Shown: positions 32,702 to 44,248 of the stretch, one piece after another
Numbering within the stretch: position 1 is the stretch's first letter
Layout of the letters: every line of letters starts with the position of its first letter
NCBI GenBank assembly: GCA_002786065.1
Contig: NHNY01000003.1
Coordinates: forward strand, 186,001-250,000
Length of the DNA stretch: 64,000 nucleotides
DNA from: Microcyclospora pomicola
Lineage: Eukaryota; Ascomycota; Dothideomycetes; Capnodiales
Direction: 5' to 3'
Notes under the pieces: generated by a model
Seen by the model: the letters and a program-made list of their open reading frames with translations, nothing else
What the model was told of the DNA's origin: nothing
The model's database searches: none
Position numbers and translations under genes: made by a program

Positions 32702-35662
32702 GTCGGCGGTCTATGGCGAGTCACCCTCTTCAGCGTAGTGAAGAATGCGAGGAGACCGGAGCTTGCCAAACCACCCACCATGGAACATGTCATCTACTTA
32801 ATCGCCGCCCACCCAGAGCTGTCTTGGTGGACACTACACATGGGTGACACTGCCAACAATCCCACTGCTGTCATTGGCGCGCACTGGTAGCGCTACTGTG
32901 CGTTGCAGGAAGGATAGATGGACTAACCTAGTGGCCCTCCAACGATGTGTATCGGTGGCGCCGATAGTAGATAGGCCGACCGTCTCGTTATGGTAGGTGA
33001 TTAGCACCTCCACATGGGTCCGCGTGTGAGAATACACGATCTTGCCCTCTTTCCCGACGACTCGCTTCGTAGTGCCGACTTGAGAACCATAGTTCGCACA
33101 CCCGGGCTACGAGGCGTTCAAGGTGCGGAGCTTCTTTCTGCCACAATTGCTTGGTGAAGCTTAGAAAAGGCTTGGCTCTGCAAGTGAATGGCACAGCCAG
33201 ACCTGATGTGTTACGGAACTGTAGCATGCCGAGCATCCGTTCGGTCGGGGGACGATGCATGCACTGCTGATAACACTGAGCCGGGCTGCGGCACTGCAAC
33301 CTCACGTTAGAACTAGTGCTTCCATGCATCGAACAGTCGTATCCGCTTCGCCGCTCAGACCCTCTCGGGTATGATCACCGCTCTTCGCGGTACTCACACG
33401 AGCAGCCGGTAATGCACGATTTTTTTGCGTGTCCTCGCGGCTACCGACTTTTAGTCCGAGGGAAACTGGAAGGGAGCCTACCACGGATACAACTCCGAGT
33501 CATGAAAGGTATCGTGTTGGAGTTCATGCACGTCGATCCAGGGTTTGCCTTCGGTGCTGTGCCACATAGTGCTTGGATGTTCTGGTTGGATCGAATCCTT
33601 ATCAGACCATGTTCGCAAACAGAAGGCTGGAAATCACATATAGCAACTCCGCCGGATGTGATAGATGCCGCGTTACATCTTCGATCGTTGTGTCTGCTGG
33701 CTGCACGATTTGTCCCTCCATGCAAGGCCATTCGTGACGCAACACAGCCAACAAGGATGGTGTGAGCTGACGCCACCGCCGAGATGTTGTGACCTTATGC
33801 TTTGTTACCGAACATGTAGTGGTGTGAAGAGCAATTGGGCACTGCTCTTTGGGGTCCTGGTCCGCCATCACCACGGAGAGGCGTACATACGCCGGCATCT
33901 CGTAACGACTCCGCGATGTATATTCCCGGTGATGTGACCACCTTCCCAATTCGGCTGGATACTTCATTTGCCGTGGTCACTCGCGTCCATACTTTGGTAT
34001 ATTCTGGGACGAGTTGATAAGTGCAAAGCTTGAACAAATAAACCAATGAACCATCTCGGCGATAACCATTACAGAGCGAGAGGAAGAGAGAGAGGAAGGA
34101 GGCCTGAAGTCATTCCAGAGCAGGTGAGGTCTCAATAAACACTGTGATGTTCACGAGCAGGCAGCAGTTCGGGGAGAATCCCACGCGAGCAGTCCGGTCA
34201 CATGGCAAGTAAAGCAGGTGACCGTGCTTGCAACTGACATGTGCGCGGAGAAGAGACTCATTCAAGGTGACGAGGATGCGAGTTGTCTACGAGGCGTGTC
34301 GCTCGAGAGATTGGCTCACGATGATTCATCCTGACTCTTGCCAACGGGACATTCCCAAAGTCAAGAATCGAGGAGTGGGAAGCGCAGCTCAAAAGCAGAG
34401 GTGATTCACAAGATGGACACTGCCCAGAGTCAGGCGTGTGATTAGTTGTTGCGAGAGATGAGATCTGCATGCAAATGCGCACGAATGTAAGGTATGGTCG
34501 AGAAATGGCCATCAAACAGTAAATGTCTATCACGGCGGAAAGAGGTGGTTTGTTCATCTGCGGCGTCTAGCTCTGCCATTTGCTTGACGTGGAAGTGTAC
34601 GTGGCTGGAGGATCCTGAATCTTTCGTGTAGGGATATGCCTAATAAGGTGTCGTTGCATTGTCGCGATAGTCCGTGAACATGGCAAGCATGTACCACGCC
34701 ACGAACAGGACACAACGCATTATCCAGGATCAAAGAGGGAGCATTGGCAGACGTGGGAGCCGTCCATTCCTCCCCAACCATACGTTGAAGATAAAAGTTG
34801 GCCGTCCAGTGACGAGGAGCTCGAGTATATACTTCACCGACCAGCCATGTAGCAGTATACAGCTGTGCACAGAGGAGACTCACAGAGCTGGAGCATTGAT
34901 TTCTCTGACAGGCCAGACAGTATATACATGACTTGCCACTATGTACAGCCAGGAAGTGGACCTATGCCGAAGTCAACGTCCTAGCACCTTCAAGCCCCCC
35001 TACCACCCCGCTTCTTCGTTGTAACTATCCACTCTCATCGTCCTGCTCTACGCAGCAAGACCCCCTTCCACGCCCCGCTGGCGCTGGACCCCATCACAAC
35101 CACCACCAACGACTCCAAGTATGATATTTGCGTTTCGTATGTGATGCGAAGAGTGGAGATATAAACGAACTCGACCACAGCGCGGAGCAGAAACTAGCCC
35201 AAGTGTTCAGATCGACTTCGGTGCTAGCCAAGAAATCCGGACTGGACGGCCCATCATGGCCGAATCCAGTGCTCGATGATGAGTAACGAGGGGATATCCA
35301 ACGCCAGGAAAATGCCACAAACAAGAGCGATACGGTAACCAGGAATGCGAAACAGGTTGCGAAATGCAGAAGCGCGAATGAACAATGCTGTGTGTACAAG
35401 TAAGGAGAGAGAGGGTGCGTCCCCAGTGCCGTGCGCGAATGCAGAGATAAGATTGTGCTTGAAGACAGTCCAGTCGGACGAGGTTCGCGATCGAATCAGC
35501 GAGTAGATACGATTGGCGAAGCAAGGGGCGGTCGAGTCCAGATTGGTAGCCCAATGTCGAGGACCATGTCCAGTTTCCCTATCCAAGTTCCAGCCCGATC
35601 CATCGACAACAGCTCACAAACACAAGCCACAATAACTGCTGCGCGAACAGACGGATGGATTG
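32702..35662. other. Gene-poor stretch, 2.96 kb
   Basis: The left part is the OPT promoter. Beyond it I find only short open frames on both strands (longest 149 codons at 33316-33765), none with a domain, signal peptide or good start context. A purine-rich tract (gaggaagagagagaggaagg-like) lies near 34080-34105. A pyrimidine-rich, promoter-like stretch near 34980-35110 precedes a short ATG frame with a GTATGT donor, which might be an unrecognised small spliced gene. Confidence 0.4.
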
Positions 35663-37731
35663 CTATGCCACAGGCATACCTCGATTGGTGGTAGCGCCTG
35701 GAGATATGGCACCCGGAGTCGGTCCAGGGCCGTGGTAATCCGCTCGACTTGATACCGGAGGAGGATAATAATCTGCATCGCCTAGGCCATCGTGATATGG
35801 ATCTCCGTCGACCGGCTCATACTCGTCGCCATATTCATCCTCTTCGAAGTACTCGTCACCTTCTACGCCGCCAGGCGGTAGATTGGGATCGTAGTGTTGA
35901 CCGCCTTGACTTCCATGGCCTTGTGGAGGTGGTGGAACCGCTCCGGCGTGATTGTTGCCGTGGTTGTTCTTCCCACCTTTGCCCTTCTTGCCTTTCCGGT
36001 TCTTCATCTTCGCCTTCTCGAGCAACCGTCGCTTCTCTGCTGCCTTTTTTCGCTCTTGCCTATCCTTGATTTCGTAATGCCGTATCATGGCCACAGGTTT
36101 GACTCCAAATATGTCCTCGTATTCACAAAACTCGCAAATGTACATGTTGTCCTTGACAGGTCGATGGTGGTAATTTGTATACTCTTGCTGGAGTTGGCGT
36201 TGGCGAGCTGCAAGCGCATACTCTTTGCTCGGCCGGCGGCGTGGCTTCGGTCGAGGCGCAGGAGCAGGCGCGGGCGGCTGTCCAGCTACATGATTCGCTG
36301 GAGGTGGAGGCGCTCTGTGGTTCATTCCTGGCTGTCCTTGATGGAGTGGAGGGGTTGTCTGTGTTCCTTGCGTAGTATGCATGCCTCGAGCGTTGTACCC
36401 AGGATGTCCATTTGCCCCTCGGTACGGCATGGGAACTCCTGCCGGGGAGGGAGAAGCATAGGTGGCAGCAGCTACATGCTGATCGACCATCTTCGTCGCG
36501 CTTTCAGACTCACAGGAGAATGTGAATTGTGTCTTCGGCGTGGCGGAAGAGCTACTCGCGGCCGATTGAAGGAGTGAGACATTGTTCTCTTGACCCTTTT
36601 GTGGGGTAAGGGGACCTTGCTCTGCCGCGCTCTTGATTGCTTGTGAGATGATGCCACCAGTATTTTCGATGCCTGCGTCTGGTGGTAGAATGTATTGTCA
36701 GCGAAATTGTGTCATGAGGTTGTACATGACCTGGGAAGCACATACCGATACTATCTCTGGCCTCGCCCGATGCCCTCGGAGGAGGACGGTTGTGGTAGCC
36801 ATTCACTGTATTGAGCGAACTGCTCGCCAATGGTCTCCGCTCATGCTTGCTATTCTGCCTGCCATATCGTCCGCGTCCAGCGCCACTGATACCAGTCCCC
36901 GCGGGGGTGCTATGCGGTGATTGAACATGCTGTTCGACCGTATTGCTCTCCGAATGAGCACCCACTTCCGGCTGACTAATGCCCATGTTCGCCATTTCGG
37001 CGCTCAGCTGACTCTGATGCATGCTCGATGCACTTGAGAGAGGTATTTTGCGCTTCTTTTTATTGCTCGTGTTCTCAAAACTCTCGTAGCCATCAGCACT
37101 CGAAGCAGTTGAGCCGGGTGGAGGCGGTTTGGAGGGTGTCCGAGAAGCTTCCATCAACCTCCGCTGAACAGACTCGAGAGGCCTGTGCGATCCATTCACA
37201 ACTGGCAACGCGGCCGAAGCGTAGCGGTAATGCGGGTGATCGAACTCGACTTCGTCGGCACTCTCGCCATGATCTCCACAGGTGCAATGATTGTGCAACA
37301 ATTCCTCATCTTGATCATGGTGATGCGCGTACGGCTTGCCGTTTGCCAGCCGACTCGGCGGGGTTCCATCAACATCGACCGGGACTGTACTGAACTGGAG
37401 GGTCGGAGAGAGTGGTGGTGGTTCAGGAGGGTATACGATCGATGTCGCCTGTTGCGGAGACAATTTGCTCTTTAGACGAGATCGTGGTAGGGGGCGGATG
37501 GCCCTCTCGGGGTATATCGGTGAAGCAGTGTCCGGCGAGCGCGCTGCTGGTAGTGGAGACGAACGAGAGTACCCATTGCTATAATCTGCTGATGCTGTGG
37601 CCACCTTTCGGTCAGTGACTGTTGTGCCGGCAGACGATGATTCTGTGTCTTGATCGATATCCGGTCCCAGATGCCCATCTCATCTCATCTCATTCCCGCA
37701 CCACCAAGAACATACCAGTTGCTGCTGCCAT
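35663..37731 (-). CDS. Conserved fungal low-complexity protein with CxxC element
   Basis: Three exons (37731-37716, 37618-36746, 36678-35663; donors GTATGT, GTATGT) give 634 residues. The 16-nt first exon encodes MAAAT and was found because it restores an ATG. The first 460 residues are Pro/Ser/His-rich and disordered. At about 490-560 sits the only compact block: RPSKEYALAARQRQLQQEYT, then NMYICEFCEYEDIFGVKPVA with a CxxC pair, then YEIKDRQERKKAAEKRRLLE and a Lys-rich run (KMKNRKGKKGKGGKNN). The tail is acidic (EYFEEDEYGDEYEPVDGD). The block recurs in many ascomycetes by my recollection, but the role is unknown; a single CxxC is too little for a full zinc finger unless it dimerises or pairs with another protein. 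Nuclear or RNA-binding is plausible from the basic run. Confidence 0.78.
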
Positions 37732-39038
37732 AACTCATGCGGCACTTCGCAAGATGATGTCTAAACCAGATCGTGTGTCCCTTCTAGCTGTATCGCCATG
37801 AATCGAAGGAGAGGATGAAAAGCACTGTATGACCCGTCAGTGTCAGTTTCCGATAAAGTAGCTTGCGGGGATCAGCAGGGTATTCCCATCTGAGAAGTGC
37901 TGATAGTCTGAGGATGGGCCTTACGGTCTCGTTAGCGATCGCTTGCGCACGTTGATGGGATATAGATTCGTGGCTACGGAGAAAAGAGGCGGTCATGGGC
38001 GAGCAACGTCGAGTCCACACATGTCGAAGTCCGTCCCGACTAATTTGGCTAGCAGATCGCGGCAATTTCCTCGCCCACGAACCACCACTGCCATTTACTA
38101 GTCACAGTGGTGCCCAGTCGAAATAATAGCCCCCTGACACGCTGTACGCTGTAGTGTATCTGGCTGTTACATGAGATGATTCCAATGACCAGGAACTGAA
38201 TGTATTCTTGTTCGATCTATGTTAGACAGCTCGTAGAACAGCAATTGCCTGAACATATGCATCCCCATAATCCTCACACGGCCGCGATGGAATGTATTCT
38301 GCTGTCGCTGTAAATGATCACCTCGGTCATCCCTGAAACCAGGAGAGGAAGGCAGAAGATATCACCTCAACACACGAACCACTTCATAGAAACGAAAGAG
38401 CCGAGGCAGGAGTTGCGTTGGGTCGGCATCAGGAATGAATGCTCAAGGTAGGATGAAACGTAGGTCAATGTCCGAGACAAGTCGTGTGAACCAGACGCAC
38501 GAACAGAAGGGAAATCTCATCGGCAATTTTGAATGATGGTACAATCCACTTGTTTCAATCCCCTGTTCGTCCCAATATAGTTCCCCAAAAGCTGTCCATT
38601 CATACAATTCCGCCCGCCCATCAATCCGTGCGTGAGAACCGCGTGCGTACACGCACACCTTTCCGGCCAAAACCCGTAAGCGCCATCGCAAAGAAGAAGA
38701 TACGTTACAAGTCGAAGTCAAGTCAAAGGGGAATCGAGGAAGAGGACGCTTTCCGGGAGGCGAAACGCAGCCTGTGCCATGGCACTGTGCTTGTGAATGG
38801 TTGTCCGATGATGGAGGACTGGTAGACTGGTCGGTATACACCTGGAACGGGATGGAGCATTGCGAAGTGGGGTCCCCAGATCATGCCCAACGTTCTTCAT
38901 GCCAAAAGCGCCATACATGTATCGCGCTTGCAAAGAAGGAAAAGAAAGAAAGGCTCGCTTCGTGTTGCGTTTCATGGCGCAAAGGTGGGATAACATCACA
39001 TATGTGGAAAGGAATGTCGTGTAGTCGCGCGAAAGTGC
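37732..39038. other. Intergenic 1.3 kb
   Basis: Upstream of the low-complexity protein gene and downstream of SHO1. Both are leftward, so this is a promoter plus a terminator. Open frames of 93-132 codons on either strand lack domain signals. No repeats stand out. Confidence 0.4.
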
Positions 39039-40184
39039 TCATAACAGGATGAGGTAGTTGGAGGGCGCAATACCGGTATCTCCATTCTCTTTCTTGGCCT
39101 GCCACCATCGTCCCGACACGTCGCTGACTTCGAGGATCTCATGCTTCGAAAAGGAGATCTCGTTTGCATCGTCCGGGTTTGCTTCGTAGCTGTAGATAGC
39201 TTTGGCGCGGTATGGGTATTCGGATGGTTGGGCAGCCGACTCGGCTGTGGACGGCGCAGCGTTGGCCGTGACAGGTGCGAGATTAGGTTGCGAATGGTTT
39301 GCTTGGTGTTGGGCCGGGAAGGTCTGCTGCTGCTGCTGCGGCGGCGGCGCAGGTTGTGGGAAAGTCGAGGTGGGATTGTGACCCATTGCTCCAGGTGCTC
39401 CACCAGGGTAGCTAGTGACCGGCGATGACGTCTCGAAGCCAGCGAGTTGCGCTGAGTTGTACATCTGCGGTTGTTGGCTGGACGAGTGGGCGGTTTCGGG
39501 TCGCGCAAAGGACTGAGTCATGTGCCGACTGTTTCTGCTAGGTGCGTGGTCTTTGTGCAGCGCGAACGAGTCGATTGTCTGGCGATGGGCGGCATTGGGC
39601 TGGGAGCCAAAGTAGAAGATCCAGACCACCTAGTGATATCCGTCAGCAAAGCCGAAATTGATAGGCCGAGCGTTGAATGTTTGGCATACCGCAACCATGG
39701 ACAGGAGAATGAAACCTGCCGCTCCAGCCTCCTTGGCAGGGTCGGATGAGTAGATGAACGAGTTGACTGAGGATGTGGTGAACACCAGGCCTGCGGCAAC
39801 GAAGCCCACGAGCGCCACATGATAGGTGTAGACGACATCCATCCCCACGGCGACCACAACTCCGATGATCAAGCAAAACATGTATGCCAACGTCCACCAC
39901 GAGTAGTTTGGATATCCTGCGTCAATCGCCGCAACGATAGAGCTTACGAAAGCAATGAGCCAGCCCGCCTGTGCGCAACGCGATCAGTTATTGATATTAT
40001 ACAACCTGTATCTCAACTTAAGACCTACCACTGCGATTGTTGTGGTGGCGAGCGAGAAAGCATCGCCAATGATGTTGCCAAAGTCGAACTTGTTCCCTCC
40101 GCGGCGGGGGCTGTTGTTGTTGTTGTTGTTGTTGTTGTAATCCATCTTCTTCAGCGAGGGCGAACGGCTTCCAAAGTTGGGCAT
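39039..40184 (-). CDS. SHO1: High-osmolarity sensor Sho1
   Basis: Three exons (40184-40029, 39968-39690, 39629-39039; introns GTAGGT...ACAG and GTATGC...CTAG) give 341 residues. A short cytosolic N-terminus with an eight-Asn run encoded by (AAC)n is followed by four membrane helices (about 33-150: [78 protein letters not shown]). Next come a Gln/Pro-rich linker and a C-terminal SH3 domain (about 283-341: [20 protein letters not shown] ... [20 protein letters not shown]). This is the canonical Sho1 layout. It sits in the plasma membrane, binds Pbs2-type MAPKK through SH3 and feeds the HOG and filamentation pathways. The second intron removes an in-frame stop. Confidence 0.95.
40112..40138. repeat. 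(GTT)n trinucleotide repeat in SHO1
   Basis: About nine GTT units on the plus strand, read as Asn codons in SHO1 near residues 17-24. Likely length-polymorphic between strains. Confidence 0.9.
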
Positions 40185-42568
40185 GAAGTCTAGCGGTAGA
40201 CTGGCGGGCGCGAAAAGGTCAAACGAGTGTCGCTGGGAAAAAGAAGAGCACGGGCAAAGCGAGTGAGATGGTCGACAACGTCAATGGCAGGTCGCGGATC
40301 GTGTAGGACGAGTGCTGATGTTGGGTCGGGTGCGAAACGGGAGGCGCTGGCTTTCCTGTCAACGATCGTCGCCAGCGGACTGCGCGCGTGCAGTCGAAGA
40401 GGAGTGTGTCGCGTCGCTGGGTCGCTAGATCGCGACCTAGTCGGCGGTCGATAAGTGTACGCGAGTTAGGAGGCGAAGGTGTATCGGGTGGTTGTCGACG
40501 ATGGAAGTGCTGAGTAGTCGTGGTCGAATGGAGGGCGTGAGGGCGCTTGCGGCAGGACGGGAAGCAAGCCAACCCAGCAGGACTCCACCCGACATTAGGT
40601 TACGGATTAAGGTTGTTATTATTTGCCCCTGGCGAATTGACGACAAGCGAGATACCGTCACAAAGGTGAGTTGATCACCAACAGAGGTTTCGCATTCGTT
40701 GGTACATAGAGATTGTCTTCACGTTTTGCGCGTAACAAGTTACCGCTGTATACCAAAGCCATTCACCACTTGCGGGTTCCACTCTCTACTCCATCCATGT
40801 GGGCACAACATCTAGGACGTCTACACAGCGCTGTACGAGCTCGAATGCCGGGCTATATCTCCATTGCCACGTCCATGAGATGCCACGGAGTCTGTACAGT
40901 CAACAGATCTGCATCCACGTGGCTGAAGAAGGGTCCCGAGACATCTACAGTCCACTGACTCCACTCATACCTATGTTTGAAATTGATCGGTTTCTGATGT
41001 CTCGGATCAAAGGTTAGCTCCCTGAAATAGCATCCGCACAGACTTTGGATGGCCACACTGCTGATCTCGAAAACGTGGTGATGCACGGATGAGAGACTCG
41101 CTCGAAGTATACAATTCTTTGGATTTGCAATCTCAATAATGAACCAGCATCGCGGTTCGAAGTGATCAAAGGCAGACCGTTGTGAACAGCTTCAACCGCC
41201 ATCGGCTCTCCAACGTCCACGTCTATAATTAAACAACAGACTGTGATCATGATTAGGTTGTGTTCGAGTAGACGGCTCTGGCGGTCGACTTGCAATGCAC
41301 GCACTTTACTCGGTCCATGATAAACGCGATGCTAACAGCCACCGATGCATTGAGATCAGAGAAGGCAGCTTGAGAATCATTTGCTTTTCCGCGCGATTTG
41401 CTGCGCAGAAATCCAAGGTATTCTATAGCGGGCGGATCTGTCAGGTTGTATGTCGTGGAGAGTTGATTTCGAACACGCTTTGCGACCAACGCAATCACAA
41501 CAGCACTTCGCAGATACGATGCGACACATGTATATGCGTCGACACCTGAGAATCCAGTGAGGCAGTCAAGATCGATGCGCAATCAGCCCATACGGTTGTA
41601 CAGTAGCGTCCAGCTGACACGGTTCCCTCCCTGCGGACCTCCTCCGCGGACTCCCATACTGTACACCTACTGGTTTCTCAATGCAAGTGCTGCTTGAGAT
41701 AAGAACCGGTAGTCAGAGATTGGAGGAAGCCTGGTGGGATCTATCCCACATAGCTCCTAGAGTATGGAGAGGTTCCTGACTACCTTGGTTAACACCTTAA
41801 CTTGTGCTAGGGAGGGGGCCGTATAGGCAGAGCATCACTGTAGTCTGTACGCGTGTCCTGCGGCGGTCGACAAGATCCTTGCCGCTGACATAAGCCACGT
41901 GATGCCTGAGGTGAGATAAGAACTACATCTGGATCCTACACTGCCCCTGGCACCGTCGAATATCATCAACACGACCAGACTCGAACGAGCAAGTCTGACG
42001 TGAACGACAGCTGCCTGCTAGTCTTGCGGTTCTTCGTTGGTGTGCCTGTCAGTGGTGCGCAGTGAAGAGATCTGCGTGTGGCACAGCCATGGGCGGCTAT
42101 GTAAAACCATATGCCCCTCAAGATTGCGGGCGCAGCCATGTCCTGCGACTTCGAAAAAGTCAAACGATAAGAAATGCGTTGGCTGTACGTCGCGATGCAC
42201 ATTCGGGGATCCGTGCTGGGGGCGAGAAGTGTCGCAACTGTGCCTGAGATGCGCACTCCTGACTCCTGACTACCGCACCTACGACACGATCCAGACCAAT
42301 ACCGCCAGCTCGAGCATTTTTCGATCGCTGCTATATCGGGTGATCGCCTCTGCCACTGCCCGAAACTGTATGCAGGAGGCCCCATTTCTAGGCACTCGTG
42401 GTAGCAAACTGCTTGGAATGGACCCAAATATATGTTTGAGAAGGCTGCGCAGTTTTGCTCCCCATCCACAAGCTGTAGACTGAGGCTCCATCCACAATTC
42501 TCAAAACCAATACATCTTTGACACCTGAGATCTTCCCAAGCAGTCAATACAACGTCAGTGACGCCAAT
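40185..42568. other. Gene-poor stretch 2.4 kb with inverted repeats
   Basis: The left third is the SHO1 promoter. The middle holds short open frames only. A nested inverted repeat lies at 41704-41790 (separate entry). A 311-codon frame on the minus strand (41966-42901) overlaps the next gene antisense and has no recognisable domain; I do not accept it as a gene. Confidence 0.4.
41704..41790. repeat. Nested inverted repeat (hairpin)
   Basis: Outer arms are aaccggtagtcag (41704-41716) and ctgactaccttggtt (41776-41790), complementary except for a two-base insertion. Inside them gtgggatctatcccac (41734-41749) is a perfect 7-bp inverted repeat around two bases. The element is about 87 bp. It could be a small hairpin transposon relic, an RNA structure or a protein site; there is no target-site duplication I can be sure of. 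Confidence 0.6.
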
Positions 42569-44248
42569 ATGGCAGCTCAGAGTGCCAATATGAACATCCC
42601 TGTGCTCCTCAAATGGATAAACCCCGACAAGAATTGTATAACCTGCGTTGGTACCACTTGCGCCGGCGCACGATGCCGCAATCCGATTAACCAGCACAAT
42701 CGAGCATCCGCATACTCTGTCAGCGATCGAATGAGTGGTATGGACTTGAGTAACGATCAAGTCTTGAGAACTGTTTGCCACGAGCTTGCGGGTCGTCTTC
42801 TGTGTGTCCGAAATCATCAGGACCAGGTAGATGAAGTGGCTGGAAAGTGGATCAATAGGGTACGACGGAGTATACCCGCCACAACGAATGGCGCGATCCA
42901 TGCTGGTCCAAAACCGCCAGCTGTTCCAGGCCCGGACAGATCAGCTCAAGATGCGGCGCAGGGAGACATGCAAAACCTTCGGCAGCAGGTTGGCTCCCTC
43001 CAACAGCAGGTACATGACACCAGAGGTCTGTTGGCCAGCGCTGAAGCAGCTCTCAAGCGCCTGAGATTGGACCATCAGCGCGAGCGTAATGAAACAGCAG
43101 CCGCTCATGAAATTGTTCTCCGGAAAGAGCGACAGAGCGTACGACAACAGCAACAACAAGCGTTCGAGCAGGCGCAGAAGCAGTGGCTGATTGAGCAGCA
43201 AGAAGAAAGGTTACGTCACGAGCAAGAACTGGAGGAGCAAGCAGAGGCCCGCGAAGAGTGGGAGAGACAAGACGACCTCGATCGTGCGGAGCGGTCGCTG
43301 AAAGAGGAGCAGGAGCGTGAGCAGCGGATGTGTGAAGAACTGGAGGCCCGCGAAGGACGTCTACGTGAAGAAGAAGCTGCTCGCGAACGACGAATGAGCG
43401 AAGAGCTGCGAGCCCGAGAGGAGAGGCAACACATGGATCAGACCGCCGCGCGCCTCCGTACGTTGAGACGTCATCACGAGGAGATGGAGCTAAGCCGACT
43501 TCACCAACAGCTGCTGCACGAAGAGGAAGCCGCTGCGGCTCTCCGTCAACAGCGACTGCGTTTTCTCTGGTGTGGAGCAATGCTTCGGGCGGAAGAAGAG
43601 GCTCGTGAACACGAGGTTGTAGCCAATGGTCAACTCGAAGACGCTATCAAAGCCGAGGAGGAAGCTGAGGCTCGCGAGAGGGAAGCTTCAGCGCAGCGTG
43701 CAGAAGCCATGCAGCGCCGCACCGTAGCCGAACAAGCGGAACGAGAAGCGAGGGATGCGCGCACGCGGGCAATCAACCTGACACATCAGTACGCAGAACT
43801 TGACCAACAGGAAACGTCGCGGTCACACGTTAGTCGAGAGTCTCTGCGCCACGAGCAAGAAGAGCTCGACCGTCAACGTCTCGAGCAGCAAGACTGGGCC
43901 GTCACCTGGACCCGGTACGAGCGCGACTGGACGAACATCCTCCGGGTCAACCGCCACGCTCTCGATGAACGCGTCTGCGACTCCGTCCCATGGCCCGTGA
44001 GAAGCGGGAACTGGCAGGACGTCAACGAGCAGAGCGTCGAGGAGTTCTTCATGCACCTGCAAGCGTGCAGTCGATCGCGAGGCGGGGCTTGGTTTCCTCG
44101 CATGCTTCGGCGGCAAGTGCTACGATGGCAGGAGGATAATATCATCCGACACTTTCCTCAAGCGGCGGGTGACAAGGAGGTGTTGAGAATGGCTGGATTT
44201 GTCGCGGGAGTTGTCCAAAGGCTTAGGGATGCTTTGCTATACTCATGA
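42569..44248 (+). CDS. Coiled-coil protein with N-terminal four-Cys module
   Basis: 559 residues, intronless; the start at 42569 is the first ATG (MAAQSANMNIPVLLKW). Residues about 18-45 hold CITCVGTTCAGARCRNPINQ, with cysteines spaced C-x2-C-x4-C-x4-C, suitable for a small zinc knuckle. Residues about 135-430 are a very long charged coiled coil (Glu/Arg/Gln-rich, with ALKRLRLDHQ and REEEAARERRMSEELRAREE). The C-terminal 120 residues form a separate compact domain with conserved-looking aromatics: WTRYERDWTNILRVN, VPWPVRSGNWQDVN, EEFFMHLQACSRSR. I believe similar three-part proteins occur as families in Dothideomycetes and related fungi, but I know no function. No signal peptide. It borders the gene-poor island on its left side. 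Confidence 0.72.
   Translation: MAAQSANMNIPVLLKWINPDKNCITCVGTTCAGARCRNPINQHNRASAYSVSDRMSGMDLSNDQVLRTVCHELAGRLLCVRNHQDQVDEVAGKWINRVRRSIPATTNGAIHAGPKPPAVPGPDRSAQDAAQGDMQNLRQQVGSLQQQVHDTRGLLASAEAALKRLRLDHQRERNETAAAHEIVLRKERQSVRQQQQQAFEQAQKQWLIEQQEERLRHEQELEEQAEAREEWERQDDLDRAERSLKEEQEREQRMCEELEAREGRLREEEAARERRMSEELRAREERQHMDQTAARLRTLRRHHEEMELSRLHQQLLHEEEAAAALRQQRLRFLWCGAMLRAEEEAREHEVVANGQLEDAIKAEEEAEAREREASAQRAEAMQRRTVAEQAEREARDARTRAINLTHQYAELDQQETSRSHVSRESLRHEQEELDRQRLEQQDWAVTWTRYERDWTNILRVNRHALDERVCDSVPWPVRSGNWQDVNEQSVEEFFMHLQACSRSRGGAWFPRMLRRQVLRWQEDNIIRHFPQAAGDKEVLRMAGFVAGVVQRLRDALLYS

Noticed and set aside
33316-33765. 149-codon plus frame in the 3-kb gap
   Set aside because: No domain, and minus-strand frames of similar length overlap it.
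41966-42901. 311-codon minus frame
   Set aside because: It overlaps the four-Cys coiled-coil gene antisense, has no domain, no signal peptide and mixed composition. Length alone is not enough.
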